From Chelativorans petroleitrophicus (GTDB taxonomy: Bacteria > Pseudomonadota > Alphaproteobacteria > Rhizobiales > Rhizobiaceae), in assembly GCF_025398195.1 (NCBI RefSeq), contig NZ_JAODNV010000015.1:52900-116899 (forward strand): a DNA stretch of 64,000 nt, read 5' to 3'. Below are positions 48,288 through 58,246 of the stretch, piece after piece. A model generated the notes under the pieces. The model was given only the letters and a program-made list of their open reading frames with translations. It did not search any database and was not told the DNA's origin. Position 1 is the first letter of the stretch. Each line of letters opens with the position of its first letter. Both the position numbers and the translations under genes were made by a program.

Positions 48288-48892
48288 ATCAACCCGAACC
48301 GCGCCAGATCCGCCCGTAGCGTGTCCGCGCCCACGAACTGAACGGCCTGCCATCCGGCCTCTTTGGCGCCTGCCACATTCGCCGGGCTGTCGTCGATGAA
48401 GAGTGTGGCTGAAGGTTCAAGGCTGAAGGCTGCGGCATGGTGCTCGAAGATCGCCCGGTCGGGTTTGATCAGGCCGATCTCGCCGGAAACGGTGACACCC
48501 CGGGGCTTTTCGAGGAACGGAAAACGCTTGCGCGCCTCGGCAAAGGTATCGGCGGCGAAGTTGGTGAGCATCGTCACGTCATGGCCGGCATCAAGCAGGC
48601 CCTCCAGGATCTCCACCGAATCCTCATAGGCATGGGACACCATCTCGTGCCAATAGCGGCGGAAGGCGCGGATATTCGTCTCCTCATCGGGATGAACGGC
48701 AAGGAGTTCCGCCTCGGCCTCCTCCCATGTGCGGCCCCGGTCCTGCTCCAGGTTCCATTCATGGGTGCAGACATTTTCGAGAAACCAGCGGCGCCGCTCG
48801 GCATCGGGGATGAGGCGCCGGAAGGGAATTTCCGGGTCGTAATGGATGAGGACCTTGCCGATGTCGAAAACGATGTGGCGAATTTCGCTCAT
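48275..48892 (-). CDS. HAD family phosphatase (YihX-like)
   Basis: This 205-residue HAD-IA hydrolase has motif I HIVFDIGKVLIHYDP with Gly at the second-Asp position, as in the DxGxV subgroup such as YihX. Motif II is VTMLTNFAADTFAEA, the lysine is in GEIGLIKPDRAIFEHH and motif IV is LFIDDSPANVAGAKEAGW. YihX-like enzymes dephosphorylate sugar phosphates; substrate is unknown. Its ATG overlaps the mutY stop by 4 nt, so the two are translationally coupled. Confidence 0.88.
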   Translation of the reverse strand: MSEIRHIVFDIGKVLIHYDPEIPFRRLIPDAERRRWFLENVCTHEWNLEQDRGRTWEEAEAELLAVHPDEETNIRAFRRYWHEMVSHAYEDSVEILEGLLDAGHDVTMLTNFAADTFAEARKRFPFLEKPRGVTVSGEIGLIKPDRAIFEHHAAAFSLEPSATLFIDDSPANVAGAKEAGWQAVQFVGADTLRADLARFGLMPRR

Positions 48893-50013
48893 TTTTTGGA
48901 AGTTCTCCTTGCTTTCGTCGCACCGGGGATGGCGGCTTCAATCACCTTTCTCATAACGGTGGGCAGCGCTTCACCGTCAAGGTCGGCCGGCTTCGACCAC
49001 CAGTGGCCGGCCGGCGCCGGCCGGTGTTCGACATCGGCGCGGTAGACGGAAAGCGTGAGCGCAAAGTGGGTGAAGACGTGGGTGATCGTCCCGCGGCTCT
49101 TCCATTCGGCGGGAAATGGGGCGGCATCCGTACCGCTGGCCCCGTCGCGGCGTGCGGTCCAGCTGCTCGTGGGCACCTCGCTCATGCCGCCCAAGAGGCC
49201 CTTTTCGGGCCGGCGGCGCAGCATCACGGCGCCATCGGGCCGCACGGCGACGAAGGCCGCACCCTGCCGCGAGGGCTTTTCCGCCTTCGGCGCTTTCACC
49301 GGAAAACGCTCGGGCGCCGAGAGCGCACGGGCCGCGCAGCTGTCGCGGACCGGGCACAGGATGCAGGACGGGCTGCGAGGGGTGCAGATCGTGGCTCCGA
49401 GGTCCATCATCGCCTGGGCGAAGTCGCCGGGCCGGTCCTCCGGAACCAAGCGCTGGACGATGTGTCTGATCTCGGCCTTTGCGGCGGGCAGGGGCGTTTC
49501 GATGGCATGCAGGCGGGCGATCACCCGCTCCACATTGCCGTCAACGACGGCCGCAGGCCGCCCGAAGGAAATGGCAGCGATCGCGGCCGCGGTATAGTCG
49601 CCGATGCCGGGAAGCCGCTTCAGCTCCTCCTCCGTGTCGGGAAAGGCGCCGCCGTGGCGGTCCATCACGGTTTCGGCGCATTTCTTCAGGTTGCGCGCCC
49701 GCGAATAGTAGCCGAGCCCTGCCCAGGCCTTCATCACGTCGTCCGCATCGGCATTGGCCAAGGCCTCGACCGTGGGCCAGCGCGCCATGATACGCTCGAA
49801 ATAGGGCTTTACGGCGCTAACCGTGGTCTGCTGCAGCATGATTTCGGACAGCCACACCCGGTAAGGGTCGGGAGAGGCGCCGTTCCGCACTTCACGGGGC
49901 GGAAGCCGCCAGGGCAGCCGGCGATGATGCCGATCGTACCAGGAAAGGAGCGCGGCGGCGGTTGCGCCGCGGTCCTCTTCATGTGTTTTCCTGGCCGTTA
50001 TTGTCGGTGTCAT
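48889..50013 (-). CDS. mutY: A/G-specific adenine glycosylase
   Basis: This 374-residue MutY excises adenine opposite 8-oxoguanine. It has catalytic Glu in WLSEIMLQQTTVSAV, the helix-hairpin-helix LPGIGDYTAAAIAAISFG and catalytic Asp in AAVVDGNVERVIAR. The 4Fe-4S loop is CTPRSPSCILCPVRDSC (C-x6-C-x2-C-x5-C), and a C-terminal NUDIX-like domain recognises oxoG. The frame is open 90 codons upstream over dciA, but ATG 50013 (MTPTITARKTHEED) is the sensible start, 46 bp from divergent dciA. Confidence 0.96.
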   Translation of the reverse strand: MTPTITARKTHEEDRGATAAALLSWYDRHHRRLPWRLPPREVRNGASPDPYRVWLSEIMLQQTTVSAVKPYFERIMARWPTVEALANADADDVMKAWAGLGYYSRARNLKKCAETVMDRHGGAFPDTEEELKRLPGIGDYTAAAIAAISFGRPAAVVDGNVERVIARLHAIETPLPAAKAEIRHIVQRLVPEDRPGDFAQAMMDLGATICTPRSPSCILCPVRDSCAARALSAPERFPVKAPKAEKPSRQGAAFVAVRPDGAVMLRRRPEKGLLGGMSEVPTSSWTARRDGASGTDAAPFPAEWKSRGTITHVFTHFALTLSVYRADVEHRPAPAGHWWSKPADLDGEALPTVMRKVIEAAIPGATKARRTSKK

Positions 50014-50059
50014 TGGCGCCAGTTTGCGATAGGCTGAAGGTTCAAACGAGGACAAGCTC

Positions 50060-50578
50060 ATGACAGGGAAAAGCGGCGGGCACAATCCCGTCCCCGTCAG
50101 CGATCTGGCATCGGAGATACTCGATCCCGTCCTGCGGCGCAGGGCGGGGCTTTCGGTCGCGCTGGTGCAGTCCTGGCCGGAGATCGTCGGAGAGCGGCTG
50201 GCCGACCGCACGCAACCGGAGAAAATCGCCTGGCCGAGGCGGCGAAGCGAGGACGAGCCCTTCGAGCCGGCGACGCTTGTCATCGCCTGCGAAGGGCCGG
50301 CGGCGCTTTACGTGCAGCACGAGACGGCGGAGATCATCTCGCGCGCCAACAGCTTTCTGGGTTTTGCGGCCATCGGGCGGATCAAGATCGTGCAGAAACC
50401 GGTCGCGCGTAGGCCTGCCGAGCGGCCGAAATCCGTGCGTACGCTTTCGCAGGACGAGCGCGAGAGGCTCGACAGGCTTACCGAGGGCATCGAAGAGGAG
50501 GGGCTGCGGGACAGCCTGAAACGGCTCGGCGAGAGCCTGCTCGCCTCGCGGCGGAAACCTCCGCTCGCGGATTCGTGA
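50060..50578 (+). CDS. dciA: DciA family (DUF721) protein
   Basis: This 172-residue DUF721 protein has the core ILDPVLRRRAGLSVALVQSWPEIVGERLADRTQPEKIAW, then LVIACEGPAALYVQHETAEIISRANSFLGFAAIGRIKI. DciA is the ancestral loader of the DnaB replicative helicase in bacteria without DnaC/DnaI. The C-terminal 55 residues are charged helical. It is the first of a dciA-dsbA-smc series on the plus strand and is divergent from mutY. Confidence 0.85.
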   Translation: MTGKSGGHNPVPVSDLASEILDPVLRRRAGLSVALVQSWPEIVGERLADRTQPEKIAWPRRRSEDEPFEPATLVIACEGPAALYVQHETAEIISRANSFLGFAAIGRIKIVQKPVARRPAERPKSVRTLSQDERERLDRLTEGIEEEGLRDSLKRLGESLLASRRKPPLADS

Positions 50579-50680
50579 GGATGGCCGGTTAAATTCCCGT
50601 TTGGTATCACGCGCATGATCGCCTATTTCACCTGAACTATCGCCGATTGTCCGCAAGCGGTAGGATTCAAACGGAGCTTG

Positions 50681-51388
50681 ATGATTCGCATGACTGAACC
50701 GACTACCCGCAGGCGTCTTCTTTCCTGTATCGCCGCTCTTCCGGCGCTTTCACTCCTTGCCGCCTGCAGTGACGGAAAGGGCACTGCGCAGGCCCAGGAT
50801 GACATGACAACGGCCGCCGTCGATGCGCCGCAACCGTCCGGCACAGTCGATATGAACAAGCTGCTTGAGCCGGGCGCGCTCCCGGAGAAGGTGCAGGGCG
50901 CCGACGACGCCCCCGTGACGATCGTCGAATACGCGTCGATGACATGCAGCCACTGCGCCAACTTTCACGTCAACACCTATCCGGCGCTGAAGGAGAAGTA
51001 CATCGATACGGGCAAGGTGCGGCTCATCCTGCGCGAATTCCCCTTCGACCCGCGGGCGGAGGCCGGCTTCATGCTCGCGCGCTGCGCCGAGGACAAGTAC
51101 TTCGCGATGGTCGATGTCCTCTTCAAGCAGCAGGGAAATTGGGCCCCCGTGCAGGACGCCCGTACAGCGCTCCTGAATATTGCGAAGCTTGCCGGTTTTA
51201 CACAGGAGTCCTTCGAGGCTTGCTTGACGAACCAGGCGCTTCTTGACGATGTGAGAGCGGTACGTGCGCGAGGAGCAGCGGATTTCGGGGTTGATGCAAC
51301 GCCTACCTTCTTCATAAACGGGAAGAAGTATTCGGGAGCAATGTCGATTGAGCAGATGTCGGCGATCATCGATCCGCTTCTGCAATAA
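50681..51388 (+). CDS. DsbA-like thioredoxin-fold lipoprotein
   Basis: This 235-residue exported thiol-disulfide oxidoreductase has a twin-Arg/Sec-like N-terminus, TTRRRLLSCIAALPALSLLAACSDG, with lipobox LLAAC. After a linker, a DsbA/Com1-like fold follows with active site MTCSHCANFH (CSHC), an inserted helical domain (about 125-190), and the cis-Pro loop VDATPTFFING. It probably introduces or shuffles disulfides in periplasmic proteins. Start candidates are TTG 50678, ATG 50681 and ATG 50690. It lies directly upstream of smc, as in many Rhizobiales. Confidence 0.9.
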   Translation: MIRMTEPTTRRRLLSCIAALPALSLLAACSDGKGTAQAQDDMTTAAVDAPQPSGTVDMNKLLEPGALPEKVQGADDAPVTIVEYASMTCSHCANFHVNTYPALKEKYIDTGKVRLILREFPFDPRAEAGFMLARCAEDKYFAMVDVLFKQQGNWAPVQDARTALLNIAKLAGFTQESFEACLTNQALLDDVRAVRARGAADFGVDATPTFFINGKKYSGAMSIEQMSAIIDPLLQ

Positions 51389-51436
51389 CGCCGCCACCAT
51401 CGGCTGCGCCCTTTCTGCGCGTCTGGAGCGCCGCGC

Positions 51437-54400
51437 ATGAAATTCACGAAGCTCCGCCTTCTCGGCTTCAAGTCCTTTGTCGAGCCCAGCGAGTTCGTCA
51501 TCGAACCTGGGCTCACGGGCGTCGTCGGGCCGAACGGCTGCGGCAAGTCCAATCTGGTCGAGGCCCTGCGCTGGGTCATGGGCGAAAGCTCGTACAAGAA
51601 CATGCGCGCCTCGGGCATGGACGACGTGATCTTCTCCGGCTCGGCGACACGGCCGGCGCGCAATACCGCCGAGGTTACCCTGTTCCTCGACAATTCCGAC
51701 CGCACCGCGCCGCCCGCTTTCAACGACGCCGACGAGCTTCAGGTCTCCCGCCGCATCGAGCGAGAAGCGGGCTCCGTCTATCGCATCAACGGCAAGGAGG
51801 CGCGTGCGCGCGATGTGCAGCTTCTCTTTGCCGATCAGTCCACCGGAGCGCGCTCGCCTTCAATGGTGGGGCAGGGGCGCATCGGCGAATTGATCCAGGC
51901 CAAGCCCCAAGCGCGCCGGGCGCTTCTAGAAGAAGCGGCCGGCATTTCCGGCCTGCATACGCGCCGGCACGAGGCGGAACTGCGCCTGCGGGCCGCCGAG
52001 CAGAATCTGGAGCGGCTCGACGACGTGGTGCGCGAGCTCGAAACCCAGATCGAAAGCCTCAAGCGGCAGGCGCGGCAGGCGGCGCGCTTCAAGAATCTTT
52101 CGGCGGAAATCCGCAAGGCGGAGGCCACGCTTCTCCATCTGCGTTGGACCCAGGCCAAGGAGCAGGAGGCGGAGGCGAAATCTGCGCTGTCGGAGGCCAT
52201 GAGCCGCGTTGCCGAGTGCGCGAACGCGCAGATGGAGGCGGTGAAGGAACAGGCGATCGCCGCCAAGCGCCTGCCTGAACTGCGCGAAGCCGAGGCGTCC
52301 GCCGCCGCCGCCCTTCAACGGCTCAACATTGCCCGCGCGCAGATGGAGGATGAGGCGCGCCGCGTGCGCGAGCGGGTCGCGGAACTCACCAGGCGCATCG
52401 AGCAGCTTGACGCGGACATTGCCCGTGAGGAGCAGATGATCCGCGACAATGCGAACGCACTGGCCCGGCTTGCCGCCGAGGAGGAATCGCTGCGCGAGGC
52501 GGAAGACGGCGGGCAGGGGCGGGAGGCCGAACTTGCTGCCGCTCTGGAGGCGGCAAGCGCGCATCTGGCCGAAAAGGAGGCGGCGCTCTCAGCGCTGACC
52601 GCCGCCAAGGCGGAGGCAACCGCCACCCGCACGCAAGCCGAGCGCGCGGTACGCGAGGGAAGGGACCGCCGCGACCGGCTGGCGCGTCAGCTCGAAACCG
52701 CTGACCGGCAATTGGCCGAGATCGCTCAGGCGATCTCGGGCTTGCCCGATCCGGCGCAGAAGCGCCGCGAGCTGGAGGAAGCGCTCGCGGCCCAGGAGAA
52801 GGCGGAGCAGGCGGTGGGTCACGCGGAAAAGACCGTGGCTGAAGCGCGCTCTGCGGAAGCCGCCGCCCGGCCGCCGCTTAACGAGGCGCGCGCGGAACTG
52901 CAGCGCATCGAGACGGAGGCCCGCACGCTCGCCAAGGTGCTGAATGCCGGGGGCAATGACCTTTTCCCGGCCGTTCTGGAGAAAGTGCAGGTGGAGCCCG
53001 GCTTCGAAACGGCGCTCGGGGCTGCGCTTGGCGAGGACCTTGATGTGCCGCTCGATCCGGCCGCGCCCGCTCATTGGGCGGGTGCCGAGCCGGCACCGGA
53101 CGATCCCTCGCTGCCTGCAGGGGTACGGCCTTTGAGCGAGGTGGTGCGGGCGCCGAGTGCGCTTTCCCGACGCCTCGCGCAGATCGGCATTGTCGAAAAG
53201 CAGGACGGTCCGCGGCTGCAGAAGGAGCTGAAACCGGGGCAGCGCCTTGTGAGCCTGGATGGCGCGCTATGGCGCTGGGACGGCTATGTGGCGAGCGCCG
53301 AGGCGCCCACCGCGGCTGCGCAGCGGCTCGCCCAGAAGAACCGGCTGGCCGAGCTCGACCGTGAAGCCGTCGCCGCGACCAAAGCGCTGCGGGCGGCCGA
53401 GAGCGTACTGGAAAATGCCGAAAAGGCGGTGCAAGAGGCCGTGGAGAGCGAGCGGCAAGCTCGCGAGCACCTGCGTGAGAGGCAGCGCGCGGTAAGCGGC
53501 GCTCGCGACGCGCTTGCCAACGCCGAAAAGGCCGCGGGTGAACTTGCGACCCGCCGCGCGGCACTGGAGGACTCGCGGCAGCGCCTTGTGGAGGAGCACG
53601 CGGAGGCCGTCAAGGCGCTTGCTGAGGCGGAGGCAACCGTCGCGGCCGCGCCCGACATTTCCGAGCTTCAGGAACGGCTCGCTGCCGTGACCGCCGAAGT
53701 GGCCGATGCGCGCGCCAGGGCGGCAGAGGCGCGGGCGGCTCATGAAGGGCTGCGCCGGGAGACCGAGACGCGCCGGCGCAGGCTTGCCGCGATCGCCGAG
53801 GAGCGCAAGAGCTGGAGCGCGCGTGCCGAGAATGCGGAACAGCAGATCAAGGCGCTCACCGAACGCCGCGCCGAAGCTGCTGCCGACCTCGAGAAGCTGG
53901 CCGATGCGCCGGACGAGATCGAGGCCAGGGGGCGCGCTTTGCTGACCCAGATTGCCGAAGCCGAGCGCCTGCGCAAGGCGGCAAGCGACCGGCTGCAGGA
54001 GGCGGAGAACCGGCAGGTCGAGCTCGACAAACGCGCGAACGAAGCGAACCAGGCCCTTGCATCCGCGCGCGAAAACCGCGTGCGCGCGGAGGAACGCCAG
54101 GCTGCCGCCGAGGAGCGGCGCAAGGAGGCCGAAGCGCGCATTCAGGAAGCGCTGAACGTGCCCGCGCATCTGGCTATCCGCCACGCTGAGCTGAAGCCCG
54201 ATGACCCGCTGCCGGATGTGGCCGACGTGGAGCGCAGGCTGGAGCGGCTGAAGATCGAGCGCGAGAGGCTGGGCGCGGTGAACCTGCGCGCGGAGGAGGA
54301 AAGCCGCGAGCTTTCCGAACGGCTCGACGGAATCATCTCGGAGCGCGAAGACGTGATCGAGGCGATCCGCAAGCTGCGCCAGGCGATCCAGAGCCTCAAT

Positions 54401-54895
54401 CGCGAGGGGCGCGAGCGTCTGCTTGCCGCATTCGACGTGGTGAACGGTCAATTCAAGCGGCTCTTCACCCATCTGTTCGGCGGCGGCATGGCGGAACTGC
54501 AACTCGTCGAATCCGAGGACCCGCTGGAGGCGGGTCTGGAGATTCTTGCCCGTCCGCCCGGCAAGAGGCCGCAGACGATGACGCTGCTTTCGGGCGGCGA
54601 GCAGGCTTTGACGGCGCTGGCACTCATCTTCGCCGTCTTCCTGACCAATCCGGCTCCCATTTGCGTGCTCGACGAGGTGGATGCGCCGTTGGACGATCAC
54701 AACGTCGAGCGCTTCTGCAATTTGATGGACGAGATGGCGGCTTCCACCGAGACCCGCTTCATCGTCATCACGCACAACCCGATCACCATGGCGCGCATGA
54801 ACCGCCTGTTCGGCGTGACCATGGCCGAACAGGGGGTGAGCCAGCTCGTCTCCGTCGATCTGCAGACGGCTGAGCGCATGCGCGAGGCAAGCTGA
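51437..54895 (+). CDS. smc: Chromosome segregation ATPase SMC
   Basis: This 1152-residue SMC has the N-terminal head with Walker A GPNGCGKSNLVEALRWVMG (about 33-51), then long coiled coil. A hinge lies near 500-600 (KVLNAGGNDLFPAVLEKVQVEPGFETALGAALGEDLDVPL), then a second coiled coil. The C-terminal head has signature TLLSGGEQALTALALIFAVF and Walker B PICVLDEVDAPLDDHN. It forms condensin with ScpA/ScpB. The length and domain order are normal. The extensive antisense frames inside it are artefacts of Ala/Arg/Glu-rich coding. Confidence 0.98.
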   Translation: MKFTKLRLLGFKSFVEPSEFVIEPGLTGVVGPNGCGKSNLVEALRWVMGESSYKNMRASGMDDVIFSGSATRPARNTAEVTLFLDNSDRTAPPAFNDADELQVSRRIEREAGSVYRINGKEARARDVQLLFADQSTGARSPSMVGQGRIGELIQAKPQARRALLEEAAGISGLHTRRHEAELRLRAAEQNLERLDDVVRELETQIESLKRQARQAARFKNLSAEIRKAEATLLHLRWTQAKEQEAEAKSALSEAMSRVAECANAQMEAVKEQAIAAKRLPELREAEASAAAALQRLNIARAQMEDEARRVRERVAELTRRIEQLDADIAREEQMIRDNANALARLAAEEESLREAEDGGQGREAELAAALEAASAHLAEKEAALSALTAAKAEATATRTQAERAVREGRDRRDRLARQLETADRQLAEIAQAISGLPDPAQKRRELEEALAAQEKAEQAVGHAEKTVAEARSAEAAARPPLNEARAELQRIETEARTLAKVLNAGGNDLFPAVLEKVQVEPGFETALGAALGEDLDVPLDPAAPAHWAGAEPAPDDPSLPAGVRPLSEVVRAPSALSRRLAQIGIVEKQDGPRLQKELKPGQRLVSLDGALWRWDGYVASAEAPTAAAQRLAQKNRLAELDREAVAATKALRAAESVLENAEKAVQEAVESERQAREHLRERQRAVSGARDALANAEKAAGELATRRAALEDSRQRLVEEHAEAVKALAEAEATVAAAPDISELQERLAAVTAEVADARARAAEARAAHEGLRRETETRRRRLAAIAEERKSWSARAENAEQQIKALTERRAEAAADLEKLADAPDEIEARGRALLTQIAEAERLRKAASDRLQEAENRQVELDKRANEANQALASARENRVRAEERQAAAEERRKEAEARIQEALNVPAHLAIRHAELKPDDPLPDVADVERRLERLKIERERLGAVNLRAEEESRELSERLDGIISEREDVIEAIRKLRQAIQSLNREGRERLLAAFDVVNGQFKRLFTHLFGGGMAELQLVESEDPLEAGLEILARPPGKRPQTMTLLSGGEQALTALALIFAVFLTNPAPICVLDEVDAPLDDHNVERFCNLMDEMAASTETRFIVITHNPITMARMNRLFGVTMAEQGVSQLVSVDLQTAERMREAS

Positions 54896-54969
54896 GCCTC
54901 GTCCCCGCGAGGGCCTAATCTACGCCAACACACCCGAACCAGCGTGGGCGCTACTTTCGCCGATAAGGT

Positions 54970-55317
54970 TTATTTTTCGCTCCAGACCGCCAGCTCGTTT
55001 CCCGCCGGGTCCAGAAAATGGAAGCGCCGGCCGCCGGGGAAATTGAAGATCGGCTTCACGATGCGTCCGCCTGCCTCTTCCACGCGCCGCAGTGTCTCTT
55101 CAAGTTCATGGGAATAAAGAACCGGTAGAGGCTTGTCGGTGCCTTCCACCGGAGAGCCGTAGAAACCGCCGTCGAGCCCCTCGCTGAAGGCCGAATAGCT
55201 GGGGCCGTAATCGGTGAAGGTCCACGAAAAGGCGTTGGCATAGAAGGCCTTGACGCTGTCGAGCGTGCCGTTGGCTGCGGGCATTTCGAGATAATCGAGC
55301 TTTCCAGTCTCGCGCAT
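54970..55317 (-). CDS. VOC (glyoxalase/bleomycin-resistance) family protein
   Basis: This 115-residue single-module vicinal-oxygen-chelate protein shows KLDYLEMPAANGTLDSVKAFYANAFSWTFTDYG, then GGFYGSP, then VLYSHELEETLRRVEEAGGRIVKPIFNFPGGRRFHFLDPAGNELAVW. The N-terminal metal-ligand positions are not obviously His. Many such small VOC proteins act as dioxygenase-like, resistance or binding proteins. Function is unknown. It is convergent with smc and divergent from ppdK. Confidence 0.85.
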   Translation of the reverse strand: MRETGKLDYLEMPAANGTLDSVKAFYANAFSWTFTDYGPSYSAFSEGLDGGFYGSPVEGTDKPLPVLYSHELEETLRRVEEAGGRIVKPIFNFPGGRRFHFLDPAGNELAVWSEK

Positions 55318-55574
55318 AACGGTCCTCCTCGATGTTCTGTTTTTGTTCTAACAGCCGCGGCCGTCACGCGCAAGCCGCTTCGCGTGAATTTGGCTTTGAG
55401 GGATTGTCATGCCCCGGCTTATGTCCAACGCTATGACTGGCTGAAGGAGGATCGGCCCGCCCCCCAGAGGTCGGCAGCTTAAAGCGATCTTCAATCCATC
55501 CGGCGCAAGAAGGTGGGAAGAGCAAGCGAATTATCCTGTTTGACCGGCGAAGCTTGCGGAGTACGAAGGGACTG

Positions 55575-58238
55575 ATGACGAAGTGGACTTACAGCTTCGG
55601 AGACGGACAGGCCGAAGGCAGCGCCGGCGACAGGGACCTGCTTGGCAGCAAGGGCAGCAATCTTGCCGAAATGTGCAGGCTGGGCCTGCCGGTGCCCCCG
55701 GGCTTCACCATCACGAGCGAGGCCTGCACCTATTTTCATGTCCATGAGGGCAGCTGGCCGCCGGAACTCGAATCGCAGGTGGAGAATGCGCTGCGCGAAC
55801 TGGAGCGCATCACCGGCCGGGAGTTCGGAGGCGCGCAGCACCCGCTTCTGGTCTCCGTGCGCCCGGGTTCGCGCGTAATCCTGCCCGGCATGCTGGACAC
55901 GGTGCTGAATGTCGGACTGAACGACCGGACCGTTAAGGCGCTCGCCTTGGAGTCGGGCGACGCGCGCTTCGCCTATGACAGCTACCGCCGGTTCATCCAG
56001 ATGTATGGGGAGATGGTGCTCGGCCTCGCCCATGATCTGTTCGAGGAGATTCTGGACGAGGAAAAGGCAAGCCGGGGCTATGACGTCGATACGGAATTTT
56101 CGGCTGAAGACTGGCAGGACGTGATCGCGCGCTTCAAGGCGCAGGTGGAGGTCGAATCCGGTGAGCCTTTTCCGCAGGACCCGTGCAGGCAGCTTTGGAG
56201 CGCGATCAAGGCGGTGTTCGGAAGCTGGAGGAGCCCCCGCGCCGTCACATACCGCAGCCTGCACAATATCCGCGATGACTGGGGAACGGCGGTCAACGTC
56301 CAGCTCATGGTGTTCGGCAATATGGGCCGGGACTCCGCCACGGGAATCGCATGCACGCGCAACCCCTCCACGGGCGAGAAGGGGCTTTATGGCGAATTTC
56401 TCGTCAACGCGCAGGGGGAGGACGTGGTGTCGGGAATCCGCACCGCGCAGCACCTTACCGAGCGCGCCCGCCGGGAGGCGAGGTCCGGCCTGCCTTCCCT
56501 GGAAAAGCTAATGCCGGAGCCCTTCGCCGCCCTGGCCGAAATTGCCGGGCGGCTCGAAGCCCATTTCCGCGACATGCAGGATCTGGAGTTCACCATCGAG
56601 AGGGGAAAGCTCTGGATGCTGCACACACGCACTGGCAAGCGGACCACGCGGGCCGCACTCAGGATGGCAGTCGAGATGGCTGAAGAGGGCCTGATTTCAC
56701 GGGCGGAGGCGCTCTGCCGCATCGACCCTGGCGCCCTCGACTCGTTCCTTCATCCCACGATCGACCCTGAGGCGCAGGGCGAGGTCATCGCTGTCGGACT
56801 GCCCGCCTCGCCGGGCGCGGTGACGGGTGAAATCGTCTTCTCGTCCGAGGAGGCCGAACGCATGACCGCCCATGGCGCAAAGGTCATTCTCGTGCGCGTG
56901 GAAACCAGCCCGGATGACGTCCACGGCATGCACGTTGCCGAGGGAATTGTCACGACGCGCGGGGGCATGACGAGCCATGCGGCCGTGGTGGCGCGCGGCA
57001 TGGGTAAGCCATGCGTTTCAGGCGCCGGCACCTTGCGCATCGACTACCGTGCGGGGACCGTTTCCGCGCTGGGCCGGAGCTTCAGGCGTGGCGACATCAT
57101 CACGATCGACGGTTCGACGGGCCAGGTGCTGGCGGGGGCGGTGCCTCTGCGTCAGCCCGTTCTTTCCGGCGATTTCTCCACGGTCATGCAATGGGCGGAG
57201 GAGAATCGCCGCATGAAGGTGCGGGCCAATGCCGAAACGCCCGATGACGCGCGCGCAGCACGCGCCTTCGGCGCAGAAGGCATAGGGCTGTGCCGCACGG
57301 AGCACATGTTTTTCGGTCCGGACCGCATTAGCGTCATGCGCGAGATGATCCTGTCCGACACGCAGGCAAGGCGCCGGGAGGCGCTCGACAAGCTGCTTCC
57401 CCTCCAGCGGGCGGATTTCACGGAGCTGTTCGAGATCATGGCGGGCCTGCCCGTCGCCATTCGCCTGCTCGACCCGCCGCTACACGAATTCCTGCCGGGC
57501 GACCCGCAGGACATTGCCCGGATTGCCGAGCGGATGAAGGTCGATGCGGAAAGCCTCCTTCATCGTATCGAAAGCCTGCGGGAGCAGAACCCGATGCTCG
57601 GCCATCGCGGCTGCCGGCTCGCCATAAGCTATCCCGAGATCGCGGAGATGCAGGCGCGCGCACTCTTCGAGGCCGCGGTCGAGGCGGCGGGCAGGACGGG
57701 CATGCCGGTCGTGCCGGAGATCATCGTGCCCTTCGTAAGCACCGCTTCGGAGTTCTCTTTCGTCAAGAAGATCATCGACCGCGTTGCGGTTAAGGTGCTG
57801 AAAGAGAAGAAGGCGGCCATCGACTATCTGGTGGGCGCGATGATCGAACTGCCGCGCGCGGCGCTGAATGCCGGCGAGATCGCGCGCGAAGCGGAATTCT
57901 TCTCCTTCGGCACCAATGACCTGACGCAGACCACGTTCGGCATATCACGTGATGACGCGGGCGATTACCTGGAGGACTACCGGCGCCAGCGGATCATCGA
58001 GCAGGATCCCTTTGTCACGCTCGACCTCGATGGCGTGGGCGCGCTGGTGCGGCTGGCGGCGGAGAAGGGCAGGGCAGCTCGTCCCGGGTTGCGGCTGGGC
58101 GTCTGTGGAGAGCACGGGGGCGATCCCGCATCGATCAGCTTTTTCGAAGAGATCGGGCTCGATTATGTGTCCTGTTCGCCGTTCCGGCTGCCCATCGCGC
58201 GGCTATCGGCAGCGCAGGCCTGTTGCCGCCCGCACTGA
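55575..58238 (+). CDS. ppdK: Pyruvate phosphate dikinase
   Basis: This 887-residue PPDK interconverts pyruvate + ATP + Pi and PEP + AMP + PPi. The N-terminal ATP-grasp region includes LLGSKGSNLAEMCRLGLPVPPGFTIT and SVRPGSRVILPGMLDTVLNVGLND. The swivelling phosphohistidine domain has GGMTSHAAVVARGMGKPCVSG. The C-terminal PEP/pyruvate TIM barrel includes GIGLCRTEHMFF, EIIVPFVS, FSFGTNDLTQTTFG and CGEHGGDPASI. Rhizobia use it in gluconeogenesis. ATG 55575 is preferred over the ATG 21 nt earlier. It has a 257-bp leader with no recognised element. Confidence 0.97.
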   Translation: MTKWTYSFGDGQAEGSAGDRDLLGSKGSNLAEMCRLGLPVPPGFTITSEACTYFHVHEGSWPPELESQVENALRELERITGREFGGAQHPLLVSVRPGSRVILPGMLDTVLNVGLNDRTVKALALESGDARFAYDSYRRFIQMYGEMVLGLAHDLFEEILDEEKASRGYDVDTEFSAEDWQDVIARFKAQVEVESGEPFPQDPCRQLWSAIKAVFGSWRSPRAVTYRSLHNIRDDWGTAVNVQLMVFGNMGRDSATGIACTRNPSTGEKGLYGEFLVNAQGEDVVSGIRTAQHLTERARREARSGLPSLEKLMPEPFAALAEIAGRLEAHFRDMQDLEFTIERGKLWMLHTRTGKRTTRAALRMAVEMAEEGLISRAEALCRIDPGALDSFLHPTIDPEAQGEVIAVGLPASPGAVTGEIVFSSEEAERMTAHGAKVILVRVETSPDDVHGMHVAEGIVTTRGGMTSHAAVVARGMGKPCVSGAGTLRIDYRAGTVSALGRSFRRGDIITIDGSTGQVLAGAVPLRQPVLSGDFSTVMQWAEENRRMKVRANAETPDDARAARAFGAEGIGLCRTEHMFFGPDRISVMREMILSDTQARRREALDKLLPLQRADFTELFEIMAGLPVAIRLLDPPLHEFLPGDPQDIARIAERMKVDAESLLHRIESLREQNPMLGHRGCRLAISYPEIAEMQARALFEAAVEAAGRTGMPVVPEIIVPFVSTASEFSFVKKIIDRVAVKVLKEKKAAIDYLVGAMIELPRAALNAGEIAREAEFFSFGTNDLTQTTFGISRDDAGDYLEDYRRQRIIEQDPFVTLDLDGVGALVRLAAEKGRAARPGLRLGVCGEHGGDPASISFFEEIGLDYVSCSPFRLPIARLSAAQACCRPH

Positions 58239-58246
58239 GGGGAGCG

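Noticed and set aside
53267..54775. Long open frame antisense to the second half of smc
   Set aside because: Arises from the Ala/Glu/Arg-rich coiled-coil coding; no domain features.
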